A DNA stretch of 64,000 nt from contig JBCBKP010000003.1 in assembly GCA_038521625.1 (NCBI GenBank), positions 62,001 to 126,000 on the forward strand, in the 5' to 3' direction. The stretch comes from JBCBKP01 sp038521625 (lineage in GTDB: Bacteria; Planctomycetota; Phycisphaerae; Phycisphaerales; UBA1924). Within the stretch, counting starts at the first letter, position 1, and each line of letters opens with the position of its first letter. A program made the position numbers and the translations under genes. The notes under the pieces are model-generated. The model had not been told where the DNA came from. It saw nothing but the letters and a program-made list of their open reading frames with translations, and made no database searches. This document shows positions 1 through 7,986 of this stretch, piece after piece.

Positions 1-227
1 GCAGCGGCTCGGGTTCCGGATCCGGCTCTGGCTCTGAGTCAGGCTCGGGATCTGGATCCGGATCCGGATCCGGGTCGGGGAGCGATTCCGGGTCTGGCAC
101 CGGGAGCGGCATCACTCCGATCCCGATCGCCCAGACGATCGTTTCTCCCGGGAGCTCGGGCGGCTCTGGCGAGGACCGGGTGAGCCAGGTGCTGAATCTG
201 ATCGATGACGTCGGGGTGACGCCGTGA
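1..227 (+). CDS. C-terminal fragment of a flagellar operon protein with a Gly-Ser repeat tail (possibly FlgD hook cap)
   Basis: An open frame (codons starting at position 3) runs in from the left edge to TGA at 225-227. It begins with about 20 nearly perfect Gly-Ser dipeptides, then a Thr/Ile/Pro stretch and a short acidic end (EDRVSQVLNLIDDVGVTP). The Gly-Ser run looks like a flexible linker or a low-complexity tail. The stop overlaps the next start as GTGA, so the two genes are translationally coupled. In bacilli the TIGR02530-type gene found next sits just after flgD and before flgE, so this fragment may be the end of FlgD; no FlgD domain is visible here, so that is inference from position. 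A hook-length protein (FliK) is the alternative. Confidence 0.6.
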   Translation, partial: SGSGSGSGSGSESGSGSGSGSGSGSGSDSGSGTGSGITPIPIAQTIVSPGSSGGSGEDRVSQVLNLIDDVGVTP

Positions 228-745
228 TCCCGGCCGTCGGCCTGCTGAGGATGCTCGGCTCTGGCGTGCAGCTCGTCGGCGACATCGCGCGCTCGCTCGG
301 CGGCGCCGAGTCGATCGAGTCGCGCGGCTTCGAGGATCTGCTCTCGGCGGCGCGTGACGGTCGGATCGAGTCCGGCGCGGCGGTCCGGATCGGCGGCGGC
401 GTGGATCTGCAGCTCACGGACGGCCAGGCCGAGCGGCTCTCGGCGGCGGCGGATCGTGCGCAGGCCGAGGGCGTCGATCGGGCGCTGGTGCTGCTCGACG
501 GGATGGCGCTGGAGCTGGACGTGCGGGAGCGGACGGTGGTCGGCGAGGCGCGTCTGGATTCGCCGGGGGTGATCCGCGGTATCGGCGCGGTGATCCGCGC
601 GGAGCCGGACCCGCACGCGGAGCCAGAGGCGGAGGTCGCGGGCATCGTCGCCGACCCGGCGGCGATGGCCCCGGGCGCGGGCGTGTTCACGGCCGGGCCG
701 ATCGAGAACCGGGCGCTCGTGGAGCTGCTCGGTCGGAGCGTTTGA
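224..745 (+). CDS. TIGR02530-family flagellar operon protein
   Basis: A protein of 173 residues starting at GTG inside the stop of the preceding gene. The middle (about residues 60-110) reads L-T-D-G-Q-A-E-R-L...A-A-D-R-A-Q-A-E-G...A-L-V-L-L-D-G-M-A-L-E-L-D-V...R-T-V-V. This matches the pattern of the conserved flagellar operon protein family (TIGR02530), whose members have a 'xxRLxxxx...L..A...A...G...SLVLxDDxAFIVxVKNxTVV' core and lie between flgD and flgE. The biochemical role of that family is not established. The N terminus has a weakly hydrophobic start and the C terminus is Ala/Gly/Pro-rich. Position before flgE supports the assignment. The call rests on pattern recognition of the core, not on a database search. 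Confidence 0.72.
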   Translation: MIPAVGLLRMLGSGVQLVGDIARSLGGAESIESRGFEDLLSAARDGRIESGAAVRIGGGVDLQLTDGQAERLSAAADRAQAEGVDRALVLLDGMALELDVRERTVVGEARLDSPGVIRGIGAVIRAEPDPHAEPEAEVAGIVADPAAMAPGAGVFTAGPIENRALVELLGRSV

Positions 746-779
746 GGACCCGGGCGAACCGCGTCCGGAGGGGGACACC

Positions 780-2522
780 ATGGCATCCACGACCGCGCTG
801 TTCTCGGGTCTGAGCGGGCTGCTCGCGAACGCCCGGAAGCTCGACGTTGTCGGCAACAACATCTCCAACGTGAACACCGTCGGGTTCAAGCAGTCGCGTC
901 TGTCGTTCCAGAGCGCGTTCGCGCAGACGTTCCGCGAGGGCACGGCGCCCAACGGGGCGATCGGCGGCACGAACCCCGGGCAGATCGGGCTCGGCGTGCA
1001 GATCGCGGGGACGCAGCGCGACTTCACTCCCGGCGCGTTGACGCAGACGGGCGATGCGCGGGACCTGGCGATCGACGGCGAGGGCTTCTTCGTCGTGCAG
1101 AAGGACGGCGAGAACCTGTACACGCGGATGGGCGGGTTCCGGCCGGACTCGAACGGCGATCTGACGCTGATCGGCGGCGAGCGGCTGATGGGCTACGGCA
1201 TCGACGCGAACTTCAACATCCAGCAGGGCGCGCTGCAGCCGATCAACCTGCCGATCGGTCAGCTGCGGATCGCCGAGGCGACGACGACGACGACGATGAG
1301 CGGCAACCTGGACGCGGGCGGGGACGTCGCGACGGGCGGCAGCCAGAGCCGGCTTCTCGGGAGCCCGGGCAACGGGATGGTGACGATCTCGACCTCGGGC
1401 ACGCCGACGCTCGGGCCGACGACGCTGCTTGTGGATCTCGAGGACCCGAACCTCGCGGGGACCGACACGCCGTTGTTCGCGGACGGGCAGACGCTGCGGT
1501 TCCGGAACATCGAGGTCGGCGGGCGGAATGTCCCGGAGTTCACGCTGGCGATCACGGGGACGACGACGCTGGCCGATCTTCAGACCGCTATCAACAACAA
1601 CCTGGGGATCCACAGCACGACGACGGCGAACCCCGACGGGCAGTTCCCGGGCGTGAACATCGACGCGGCGACCGGGATCATCACGGTGGTCTCGAACACC
1701 GGCACGGCGAACGGGATCGAGATCGACGCGGCGGACATCGAGCTGTTGGACTCGGGCGGGCTGGTGCTTCGGAACCCGTTCGTGACCGACAACCCGGTCG
1801 AGGCGACGGGGGAGTCGGCTCGGACGACGATGGTCGTCTACGACTCGCTCGGGTCGCTGGTCGAGGTCGACGTGACGTTCACGATGACCGCCAAGACCAC
1901 GGGCACGACGTGGCGGATCGACATCGCGTCGCGCGACAACGCGGGGCAGCCGGGGCCGTTCCTGCAGACGCAGACGGTGCAGTTCGATTCGCTCGGCAAC
2001 CTCCAGACGACGGCGCCGATCGCGGTCGCTGTGAGCCGCACGGGCACCGGCGCCACGACGCCGCTGGGGTTCGAGCTGAACCTGGGCGGGGCGCAGGGCC
2101 AGTTCACGGCGCTCAACGGTCAGAGGAGCGAGTTCGCGGCGACGTTCCGGGACGGGCTGCCGGAGGGCGTGCTCGACCGGTACGCGGTGACGCTCGACGG
2201 GACGGTGGTCGGCGGGTTCGACAACGGCGCCGTGCGTGATCTCGGTCAGATCGTGCTGGGCAAGTTCACGAACCCGGCGGGCCTGAACGACGTGGGCGGT
2301 GGTCTTTTCGACGTGGGCGCGAACAGCGGCCCGGTGACGGAGGTCATCGGCGGCGGGTTCGCGGCGGGCGAGGTCGTGAGCGGGTCGCTGGAGCTGAGCA
2401 ACGTCGATCTGGGTCAGGAGTTCATCGACCTGATCCTGACGAGCACGGGGTACTCGGCGGCCTCGCGTGTGATCCGGACGGCGGACGAGCTGATGCAGCA
2501 GCTCCTGGTGCTGGCGAGGTAG
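780..2522 (+). CDS. flgE: Flagellar hook protein FlgE
   Basis: Encodes the hook subunit that polymerises outside the cell between basal-body rod and filament. The 580-residue protein opens with the classic flagellar rod/hook N-terminal motif at about residues 6-36 (LFSGLSGLLANARKLDVVGN followed by NISNVNTVGFK). It closes with the matching C-terminal coiled-coil segment (DLGQEFIDLI...YSAASRVIRTADELMQQLL). These two ends pair in the hook tube. At 580 residues it is longer than the roughly 400 of the enterobacterial protein; the extra length is Thr/Gly/Asn-rich surface-domain sequence in the middle, typical of variable D2/D3 domains. An AGGGGG ribosome site precedes ATG 780. It is followed after 2 nt by flbD. 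Confidence 0.95.
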   Translation: MASTTALFSGLSGLLANARKLDVVGNNISNVNTVGFKQSRLSFQSAFAQTFREGTAPNGAIGGTNPGQIGLGVQIAGTQRDFTPGALTQTGDARDLAIDGEGFFVVQKDGENLYTRMGGFRPDSNGDLTLIGGERLMGYGIDANFNIQQGALQPINLPIGQLRIAEATTTTTMSGNLDAGGDVATGGSQSRLLGSPGNGMVTISTSGTPTLGPTTLLVDLEDPNLAGTDTPLFADGQTLRFRNIEVGGRNVPEFTLAITGTTTLADLQTAINNNLGIHSTTTANPDGQFPGVNIDAATGIITVVSNTGTANGIEIDAADIELLDSGGLVLRNPFVTDNPVEATGESARTTMVVYDSLGSLVEVDVTFTMTAKTTGTTWRIDIASRDNAGQPGPFLQTQTVQFDSLGNLQTTAPIAVAVSRTGTGATTPLGFELNLGGAQGQFTALNGQRSEFAATFRDGLPEGVLDRYAVTLDGTVVGGFDNGAVRDLGQIVLGKFTNPAGLNDVGGGLFDVGANSGPVTEVIGGGFAAGEVVSGSLELSNVDLGQEFIDLILTSTGYSAASRVIRTADELMQQLLVLAR

Positions 2523-2524
2523 TC

Positions 2525-2722
2525 ATGATCGCCCTGACGAGGCTCAACGGGAAGAAGTTCGTGCTCAACGCCGAGCTGATCCGCACGGTCGAGGAGAACC
2601 CGGACACGGTGATCACGCTGACCAACGGGGACCACGTGCTCGTGCGGGAGCCGACGGAGGTGATCGTGGGGCTCGTGGTGGAGTACGGGCGTTCGCTCCG
2701 GACGATGCTGCCGCCGAGCTGA
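2525..2722 (+). CDS. flbD: FlbD/SwrD-family flagellar protein
   Basis: A 65-residue protein starting two bases after the flgE stop. It shows the complete FlbD (SwrD) family pattern: MIxLTRLNGxxFxLNxxLIxxVEExPDTVITLxxGxxxLVxE near the N terminus, then an Ile/Val-rich end. In Bacillus the family member affects swarming motility and motor power; the molecular mechanism is not settled. Its place between flgE and motA is the standard one in many phyla. The spacing to flgE makes translational coupling likely. A palindrome capable of forming a hairpin follows directly after the stop. Confidence 0.9.
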   Translation: MIALTRLNGKKFVLNAELIRTVEENPDTVITLTNGDHVLVREPTEVIVGLVVEYGRSLRTMLPPS

Positions 2723-2724
2723 CG

Positions 2725-2742
2725 CCCCGGATCCGGGGTCTT
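2725..2742 (+). terminator. Possible weak intrinsic terminator after flbD
   Basis: A perfect 14-base palindrome CCCCGGATCCGGGG (2725-2738) begins two bases after the flbD stop and is followed by TCTTCC. It can fold as a 5-bp GC stem with a four-base loop. The U-tract is poor, so it may only reduce readthrough between flbD and motA, which are separated by an unusually wide gap for this operon (2723-2868). Confidence 0.4.
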
Positions 2743-2868
2743 CCCCTGCTCAGGCGGTCCGGCGTGGCGTCGGCGGGCGCGCGAGGGCTCGGGCGGTGTT
2801 AAGCGGCCGTCGGCGCGGGCCGATGCCCGTCGCGGGCGTGCGCGGTGCGCGCCCGGAGGGAGGCGGCC

Positions 2869-3651
2869 TTGGACATCGGGACCGTGGGCGGCCTGGTCTT
2901 CGCTGCTGTCATGATCGCGCTCTCGATCGTGATGGGCGGCGGCGACCCCGCGTCGCTGATTAACATCCCGTCGATCCTCGTGGTGGGCGGCGGCACGGCC
3001 GGGGCGATCATCGCGTCGTACCCGCTGGCGAACGTGCTGAAGATCCACACGGTGATCCTGAAGGCGGTCTTCTCGAAGCAGTCGAACGCGTTGCAGACGA
3101 TCAAGGACATGGTCCGGTACGCGGAGGTCGCGCGTCGCGAGGGCATCCTGAGCCTCGAGAGCCTGATCCCTGAGATGAAGGACGAGTTCGTCGTCCGGGG
3201 CATCAAGATGGCGGTGGACGGGACGGACCCCGAGCTGATCCGGACGATCATGGAGACCGAGCTGGAGGCGCTGATGGACCGCCACACGCTCGGCAAGAAG
3301 ATGCTTGATCAGATCGGCAAGGCGGCGCCGGCGTTCGGCATGATCGGGACGCTGATGGGCCTGATCTTCATGCTGCAGAACATGGACGATCCGTCGGCGA
3401 TCGGCCCGGGCATGGCGGTCGCGCTGATCACGACGATGTACGGCGCGATCATCGCGAACGTGGTGACGGGTCCGATCGCGGAGAAGCTGGCGGCGAACGA
3501 CGCGCAGGAGATCATGGTCAAGACGATCGTGGTCGCGGGCGTGATGTCGATCCAGTCGGGCGACAACCCGCGGGTGGTCGAGAGCAAGCTGCTGACGTAC
3601 CTGCCTCCGAACCAGCGGGCGGCGGCCGAGGCGCAGGCGGAAGCCGCCTGA
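2869..3651 (+). CDS. motA: Flagellar motor stator protein MotA
   Basis: Ion-channel stator subunit of the flagellar motor in the inner membrane; pairs with MotB encoded next. The start is placed at TTG 2869 because GGAGGGAGG lies 6-7 nt upstream and the family normally begins M-D-I-x-T; a GTG at 2845 would add eight Arg/Ala-rich residues. The protein is 260 residues long with hydrophobic segments near residues 3-20, 28-48, 150-172 and 185-205. The conserved third-helix region GKAAPAFGMIGTLMGLI is present, as is the cytoplasmic loop between helices 2 and 3 that contacts FliG. Whether protons or sodium drive it cannot be read from these residues alone. Confidence 0.93.
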   Translation: MDIGTVGGLVFAAVMIALSIVMGGGDPASLINIPSILVVGGGTAGAIIASYPLANVLKIHTVILKAVFSKQSNALQTIKDMVRYAEVARREGILSLESLIPEMKDEFVVRGIKMAVDGTDPELIRTIMETELEALMDRHTLGKKMLDQIGKAAPAFGMIGTLMGLIFMLQNMDDPSAIGPGMAVALITTMYGAIIANVVTGPIAEKLAANDAQEIMVKTIVVAGVMSIQSGDNPRVVESKLLTYLPPNQRAAAEAQAEAA

Positions 3652-3673
3652 CCCGGGCGGGAGGAGGCCCGGC

Positions 3674-4462
3674 GTGCCCAAGAAGCGGAAGCAGGAGGGC
3701 GGGGACATCCCCGAGTGGGTGGTGACCTACGGCGACCTGATGTCGCTGCTGCTCTGCTTCTTCATCCTTCTCGCGGCGTTCAGCGAGCTGAAGCAGCCGC
3801 GTGAGTTCCGCAAGATCCTGGAGTCGATCCAGGAGGCGCTGGGCATCGAGGGCGGCATGGGCCAGGCCCAGATCCCCGAGTCGGCGACGAACGCGACGAT
3901 CAGCCTCCTGCCGGAGCAGGCCAAGCGCGGCGAGAACGCGCTGTTCATCAACCAGCAGAACGAGAACAACGTCGTCGGTCGTCACGACCGGGTGCAGATC
4001 GTGCACGAGGGCAATTACCACACGATCGGCACGACGCTGAGCTTCGAGGGCGGGGACGCGTTGCTGACGCCGGAGCACCGGCGCGTGCTGCTGGAGCAGG
4101 TGGCGCCGCGGATCCGCGACCGGCAGAACATCGTCCGGGTCGTGGGTCACGCGTGGGGCCGGGAGGACGAGGTCGCGGGCCTGGGCTCGGGGATCGGGGA
4201 CGGTCTGGACGCGATGGCGTTCCGGCGGGCGATGGCGGTGCGGGACTTCCTGACCCGAGAAGCGGGTGTGAACGGGCAGATCCTGCGGGTCGTATCGGCG
4301 GCGGACACCGAGCCTGCCGAGCTCCCCACGTTCCAGGGTCAGTCGCAGGCCCGGAACCGCCGAGTTCAGATCTACATGATCGATCGGACGCTGGGTCAGG
4401 TGCACCCGGATCCGCTCGGGACGGGGCGTGTGAGCGCTCCGGTCGGCGGTGGCGGGCCCTGA
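3674..4462 (+). CDS. motB: Flagellar motor stator protein MotB
   Basis: Peptidoglycan-anchored stator subunit. The 262-residue protein has a short basic N terminus (PKKRKQEGG), then WVVTYGDLMSLLLCFFILLAAF, a single membrane segment carrying Asp21, the ion-binding residue of MotB proteins. The plug/linker region follows, and an OmpA-like peptidoglycan-binding domain occupies roughly residues 115-250 (V-V-G-H-A at the start and R-N-R-R-V-Q-I at the end). The GTG start at 3674 is preceded by GGAGG at 3660-3666. The gene lies 22 bases after motA and 28 bases before fliL. Confidence 0.93.
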   Translation: MPKKRKQEGGDIPEWVVTYGDLMSLLLCFFILLAAFSELKQPREFRKILESIQEALGIEGGMGQAQIPESATNATISLLPEQAKRGENALFINQQNENNVVGRHDRVQIVHEGNYHTIGTTLSFEGGDALLTPEHRRVLLEQVAPRIRDRQNIVRVVGHAWGREDEVAGLGSGIGDGLDAMAFRRAMAVRDFLTREAGVNGQILRVVSAADTEPAELPTFQGQSQARNRRVQIYMIDRTLGQVHPDPLGTGRVSAPVGGGGP

Positions 4463-4490
4463 GCGGGCGCGGGATGCGGAGGGCGAAGCG

Positions 4491-5021
4491 ATGGCGGAAG
4501 GCGAGAACGCGACCGAGTCGGCGCCGCAGTCCAAGCCCGGGCTGCCGCTCAAGATGATCGTGGTCGTTGGCGGGCTGATGCTCGTCGAGGCGGTCGCGGT
4601 GATGGGCATCATGGTCTTCACGGCCGGGGGCTCCACTTCGGCGGGCGAGCTGGCGATCGAGGGGGCCGAGGCGGCCGACCGCGAGCAGCCGGTGGAGGTC
4701 GAGCTGACCAAGGGGCGGTTCCTGAACCTCTCCACGGGCCGGGCGTGGCAGTGGCAGGCCGAGATCTACGTTCGTGTGCGCAAGAAGAACGTGGACAAGA
4801 TCTCCTCCGAGATCGAGCGGCGGCGCGTCGAGATCGACGAGGGGGTCAGCGAGATCTTCGCGCGAGCCCAGGAGCGTCATCTCCGTGAGCCGGGTCGCGA
4901 GACGCTGAAGCGTCAGATGCTCGCGTTCGCGGTCGAGGTGTTCGGGGCCGACTCGAACGGCGTCCCGCGGGTCGACGAGGTGATGATCGTCAACTACCGC
5001 GGCTCGCCGATCGACTACTGA
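4491..5021 (+). CDS. fliL: Flagellar basal body-associated protein FliL
   Basis: Inner-membrane protein that associates with the stator ring and tunes motor output. ATG 4491 is chosen because GGAGGG lies about 8 nt upstream; an in-frame GTG at 4449 overlaps the motB end and is less likely. The 176-residue product has a polar N terminus, one membrane helix at about residues 22-42 (MIVVVGGLMLVEAVAVMGIMVF), and a periplasmic domain. The domain includes the R-F-L-N-L-S pattern after the linker and ends V-x-x-V-M-I-V-N-Y-R, close to the usual FliL ending of a small stomatin-like domain. A terminator-like hairpin follows, so fliL ends a transcription sub-unit here. Confidence 0.85.
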   Translation: MAEGENATESAPQSKPGLPLKMIVVVGGLMLVEAVAVMGIMVFTAGGSTSAGELAIEGAEAADREQPVEVELTKGRFLNLSTGRAWQWQAEIYVRVRKKNVDKISSEIERRRVEIDEGVSEIFARAQERHLREPGRETLKRQMLAFAVEVFGADSNGVPRVDEVMIVNYRGSPIDY

Positions 5022-5056
5022 CGCGGGTCTGGATAACCCTGAGGCACATCCTGCGC

Positions 5057-5082
5057 GGCCCGGCTCACGCCGGGCCGTTTCC
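5057..5082 (+). terminator. Intrinsic terminator after fliL
   Basis: A perfect 8-bp GC stem (GGCCCGGC at 5057-5064, loop TCAC, GCCGGGCC at 5069-5076) is followed by GTTTCC. It lies 35 bases past the fliL stop in the 159-base gap before fliN. That gap and hairpin suggest that the fliN-fliO-fliP-fliQ-fliR-flhB-flhA group is transcribed at least partly from its own promoter. The rest of the gap shows no clear promoter to me. Confidence 0.7.
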
Positions 5083-5180
5083 TTGCGCACGCCGGCCAAT
5101 CTGGCGCGGCGTGAGCCGCGCCGCCGATCGCTCGATCGCCACACCCCGGGGAGGATCCCCGGCGATCGCGGGAGGTCAGG

Positions 5181-5852
5181 ATGACCGAAGAGCAGCCGAC
5201 CGACGGGCAGGCGCCAGAGTCTCAGCCGGAGCCGCAGGACGACGTCCGCGAGCAGGGTGGGGCCACCGACGAGAATGAAGGGGCCGAGGCTCAGGCCGCG
5301 GACGGCGACGTCGATCCGTCCGAGGCGGAGGACGCGCTGGAGGCCGCGCGACGGGCGTTGGCGGCGGCGACCGCCGAGGTCGGCGCCGATGCGGAGGGCC
5401 AGCCGCAGACGGATGCCGGCGGGGCGGGGGCCCAGGCGGATGGCGATGCGCAGCCGTTCACGCCGCCGGTCTTCGAGGACTCGGGCGAGGGGCCGTCCTC
5501 GGTCGAGATCGAGATGCTGTCCGACGTCGATCTGGACGTGAAGATCGAGCTCGGTCGCACGCGGATGCTCGTCGAGGACGTGCTGAAGCTGGGCGAGGGC
5601 GCGGTCGTGGAGCTGGACAAGCTCGCGGGCGACCCGGTCGACGTCTATGTGAACGGCCGCCACGTCGCGCGTGGCGAGGTCCTGGTGCTGAACGATCAGT
5701 TCTGCATCCGCATCAGCGACGTGCTCGACGGGGCCGCGGATCCATCGAAGCCGGCGATCTCCGCCGCGGCCGCGGCCGAGGCGGAGGAGCGTGCGTCGAA
5801 GGAGGCCGCGGCCGCCGCGGAGGCGATCGAAGAGGGCGGGGAGGCCGAGTGA
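5181..5852 (+). CDS. fliN: Flagellar motor switch protein FliN with long acidic N-terminal extension
   Basis: C-ring switch protein that also binds the export apparatus. The recognisable FliN/SpoA domain is at about residues 108-185: V-E-I-E-M-L-S-D-V-D-L-D-V-K-I-E-L-G-R-T, then V-L-K-L-G-E-G-A-V-V-E-L-D-K-L-A-G, V-D-V-Y-V-N-G and G-E-V-L-V-L-N-D-Q-F-C-I-R-I. Before it lies an unusually long Glu/Asp/Ala/Gln-rich region of about 105 residues, and after it an Ala/Glu-rich tail of about 35; enterobacterial FliN is about 137 residues against 223 here. GGGAGG precedes ATG 5181. fliM, which normally stands between fliL and fliN, is absent at this place. Confidence 0.9.
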   Translation: MTEEQPTDGQAPESQPEPQDDVREQGGATDENEGAEAQAADGDVDPSEAEDALEAARRALAAATAEVGADAEGQPQTDAGGAGAQADGDAQPFTPPVFEDSGEGPSSVEIEMLSDVDLDVKIELGRTRMLVEDVLKLGEGAVVELDKLAGDPVDVYVNGRHVARGEVLVLNDQFCIRISDVLDGAADPSKPAISAAAAAEAEERASKEAAAAAEAIEEGGEAE

Positions 5853-6616
5853 TGCGTTGGGCGAGCGCCGCCATCGCCACGATGACGACGGTTGCGCTCG
5901 CGCAGTCGCCCGCCGACGTCGAGCGGCTGCCACTCGGGCGATCGACCGACTCTCTGCTCTCGGGCGCGGAGGCGGCAGAGGCCGCGCCGGCGGAGGCGTC
6001 CGCGGCGGGCGAGGTCGCGGCGGCGCTCTGGCCGCTCGCGGCGGTCGTGGGGACGATCCTCGTGCTGGCGTTCGTGACGAAGAAGCTCGCGCGGGGGCGT
6101 GGCGGCGTGATGGGCGCGATCGGCGCGGGCGGGCGAGCGCCGTCGGGCGTGGTCGAGGTGCTCGGGCGGTTTCCAATCGCGCGGGGCCAGACGCTCATCC
6201 TGATGCGGATCGATCGGCGCGTGCTGGTGCTGTCGCAGACGCTGACGCGTCGCGACCGCCGGCTGGAGGTTCTCTCGGAGCTCACGTGCCCGGATGAGAT
6301 CGCGTCGCTGGTCCGCAAGTGCGCCGACGACGAGCGTCGGTCGGCTCCGGACGCCTTCACCGAGCGGTTGACGTCGGCGCGGCGGGCGCTCGAGTCGGAC
6401 CCGGAGGCGGAGCGGGCGGAGATCGGGCGTGTGGCCGCGTCGGTCGAGGCGAAGCCGGCGGGCCGTCCGGCGGAGCGCCTGCGCGGGGTGGAGGAGCTGC
6501 GGATCCGCGAGATCGAGGCGCTGGACGCGGTCGAGACATCGATCGGGCGCACGACGGCCGAGCACGACGAGCTGCTCGAGGCTCTCCGTGTCGCCGCGGG
6601 GGGGAGCGACCGATGA
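5852..6616 (+). CDS. fliO: Flagellar biosynthesis protein FliO
   Basis: Membrane factor that helps assemble the FliP ring of the export gate. ATG 5852 overlaps the fliN stop (TGATG); an adjacent GTG at 5849 is also possible. The 254-residue protein has a cleavable-signal-like N terminus (to about residue 18), a membrane helix at about 57-75 (A-L-W-P-L-A-A-V-V-G-T-I-L-V-L-A-F-V) and the FliO cytoplasmic pattern, with V-E-V-L-G-R-F-P-I-A-R-G-Q-T-L-I-L-M-R-I then R-R-V-L-V-L-S-Q-T. The C-terminal 130 residues are charged and helical, a longer tail than in most FliO proteins. The stop overlaps the fliP start as ATGA. Confidence 0.85.
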   Translation: MRWASAAIATMTTVALAQSPADVERLPLGRSTDSLLSGAEAAEAAPAEASAAGEVAAALWPLAAVVGTILVLAFVTKKLARGRGGVMGAIGAGGRAPSGVVEVLGRFPIARGQTLILMRIDRRVLVLSQTLTRRDRRLEVLSELTCPDEIASLVRKCADDERRSAPDAFTERLTSARRALESDPEAERAEIGRVAASVEAKPAGRPAERLRGVEELRIREIEALDAVETSIGRTTAEHDELLEALRVAAGGSDR

Positions 6617-7986
6617 TCGTTCGCCTGTTGGCCGTCGTTCTGGGGGTGATGCTCGCGTCGCCGGCGTATGCGCAGGTGGAGGACATCGTCGGGCCGCCGA
6701 GCCCGTTCGTTCTGTCGCCGCGCACGCCGGAGCCGCTGGTCGGGCCGGATTCGTTCCGCGGTCTCGAGGGCGGGGCGGGGACGGGGATCAACCCGATGCG
6801 TCTGCTGGGCGACGCGGCGCGGCTGATCCCGCAGAGCGGCGGGGTGTACGCGGGCCCGGACTACTACGCGCCGGGCGGCTCGAACGGTGGCGTTCTGGGG
6901 CCCGAGCCCGGGCCGCCCGCGGCCGCGCCGGAGCGCGGCGGGCTGTCGGTTGCGATCAACATCATGATCCTGCTGACGGTGCTGACGCTGGTGCCGTCGG
7001 TGATGCTGATGATGACTTCGTTCGTCCGGATCCTGATCGTGCTGGGTCTGCTGAAGCAGGCGCTGGGGACGCAGTCGGTCCCGCCGGCGCAGATCCTGAC
7101 GGGCCTGGCGATGTTCATGACGGCGATGGTGATGGCGCCGACGGTCGAGCGCGTGTTCGACGAGGCGATCACGCCCTGGCAGAACGGCGAGATCAGGGAC
7201 TACGAGGAGCTGTGGGACCGGGCGAAGCAGCCGATGCGTGACTTCATGTTCGATCAGATCGAGGCGACGGGCAACTGGTCCTCGGTCTACATGATCATGA
7301 ACTACCGTGGGATCGACACGTCGGAGCCGGAAACGCTGGTCCGGGCGGACGTGGACATGGTGACGCTGGTGCCGGCCTACATGCTGAGCGAGCTGAAGCT
7401 GGGTTTCCTGATGGGGTTCCGGGTCTATCTACCGTTCCTGGTGGTGGACATGGTGATCGCCACGGTGCTGATCTCGATGAGCATGATGATGCTCCCGCCG
7501 GTGCTGATCAGTCTCCCGTTCAAGATCATGCTGTTCGTGCTCGCCGACGGCTGGCAGCTGGTGGTCGGCAGCATCATGGAGAGCTTCGTGCAGGACGGCC
7601 AGTCCGCGCGCGTGACGAGCGAGGCGGCGCTATGGCTTCTGGCGCTGGTCATCGTTCGGCCGCGGGGCGGGTGTCAACGGGAGAAGGAGTCCATCGATGG
7701 TCTACGACGAGACGGCCGTGTACATCGTGCGGGATACGCTGATCACGGTGCTGAAGATCGCGGCCCCGATCCTCGCCTCGGGCGTGGTGGTGGGTCTGAC
7801 GATCTCGATCCTGCAGTCGATCACGAGCATCCAGGAGCAGACGCTCACGATGGTGCCGAAGATCGCGACGATGGCGACGGTCGCGGCGATCCTGCTGCCC
7901 TGGATCGTCTCGAAGGTGGTCGCCTACGCGCACCAGGCGTTCCTGCTCTTCTGACGTCGCGTCGGGGGCGGGGCGCCGCGGCATGA
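6613..7986 (+). CDS. fliP: Flagellar export gate protein FliP; frame lacks a stop before fliQ
   Basis: Core channel subunit of the flagellar type III export gate. ATG 6613 overlaps the fliO stop. A signal peptide (about residues 1-21, ending ASPAYA) and a 90-residue Gly/Pro-rich periplasmic stretch come first. The FliP core starts near residue 113 (I-N-I-M-I-L-L-T-V-L-T-L-V-P-S) with M-M-T-S-F-V-R-I-L-I-V-L-G-L-L-K-Q-A-L-G and ends about residue 326 (P-F-K-I-M-L-F-V-L-A-D-G-W-Q-L-V-V-G-S-I). After about nt 7660 the frame stays open through all of fliQ in another frame, and stops only at TGA 7984-7986, overlapping the fliR start. That last 100 residues are Arg/Gly/Asp-rich and look like non-coding frame, so the true C terminus is probably near 7640-7680 and a stop has been lost or a base miscalled. 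Confidence 0.85.
   Translation: MIVRLLAVVLGVMLASPAYAQVEDIVGPPSPFVLSPRTPEPLVGPDSFRGLEGGAGTGINPMRLLGDAARLIPQSGGVYAGPDYYAPGGSNGGVLGPEPGPPAAAPERGGLSVAINIMILLTVLTLVPSVMLMMTSFVRILIVLGLLKQALGTQSVPPAQILTGLAMFMTAMVMAPTVERVFDEAITPWQNGEIRDYEELWDRAKQPMRDFMFDQIEATGNWSSVYMIMNYRGIDTSEPETLVRADVDMVTLVPAYMLSELKLGFLMGFRVYLPFLVVDMVIATVLISMSMMMLPPVLISLPFKIMLFVLADGWQLVVGSIMESFVQDGQSARVTSEAALWLLALVIVRPRGGCQREKESIDGLRRDGRVHRAGYADHGAEDRGPDPRLGRGGGSDDLDPAVDHEHPGADAHDGAEDRDDGDGRGDPAALDRLEGGRLRAPGVPALLTSRRGRGAAA
7697..7954 (+). CDS. fliQ: Flagellar export gate protein FliQ
   Basis: An 85-residue, two-helix export gate subunit that packs around the FliP-FliR core. The pattern is typical: Y-I-V-R-D-T-L-I-T-V-L-K-I-A-A-P-I-L then G-L-T-I-S-I-L-Q-S-I-T-S-I-Q-E-Q-T-L-T-M-V-P-K-I, ending with a second helix (A-A-I-L-L-P-W-I-V). 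The Q-S-I-T-S-I-Q-E-Q-T-L linker is the family hallmark. AGAAGGAG lies 8 bases before ATG 7697. The gene is entirely covered by the open fliP frame (see fliP). Length is standard (about 89 in enterobacteria). Confidence 0.93.
   Translation: MVYDETAVYIVRDTLITVLKIAAPILASGVVVGLTISILQSITSIQEQTLTMVPKIATMATVAAILLPWIVSKVVAYAHQAFLLF

Noticed and set aside
3948..6176. Very long open frames on the minus strand opposite the flagellar genes (up to about 740 residues), and comparable long frames elsewhere such as 25101-28925 minus.
   Set aside because: They are Arg/Pro/Ala/Asp-rich, overlap well-recognised proteins on the other strand or in another frame, and have no family signature. Stop-poor antisense frames are normal at this GC content.
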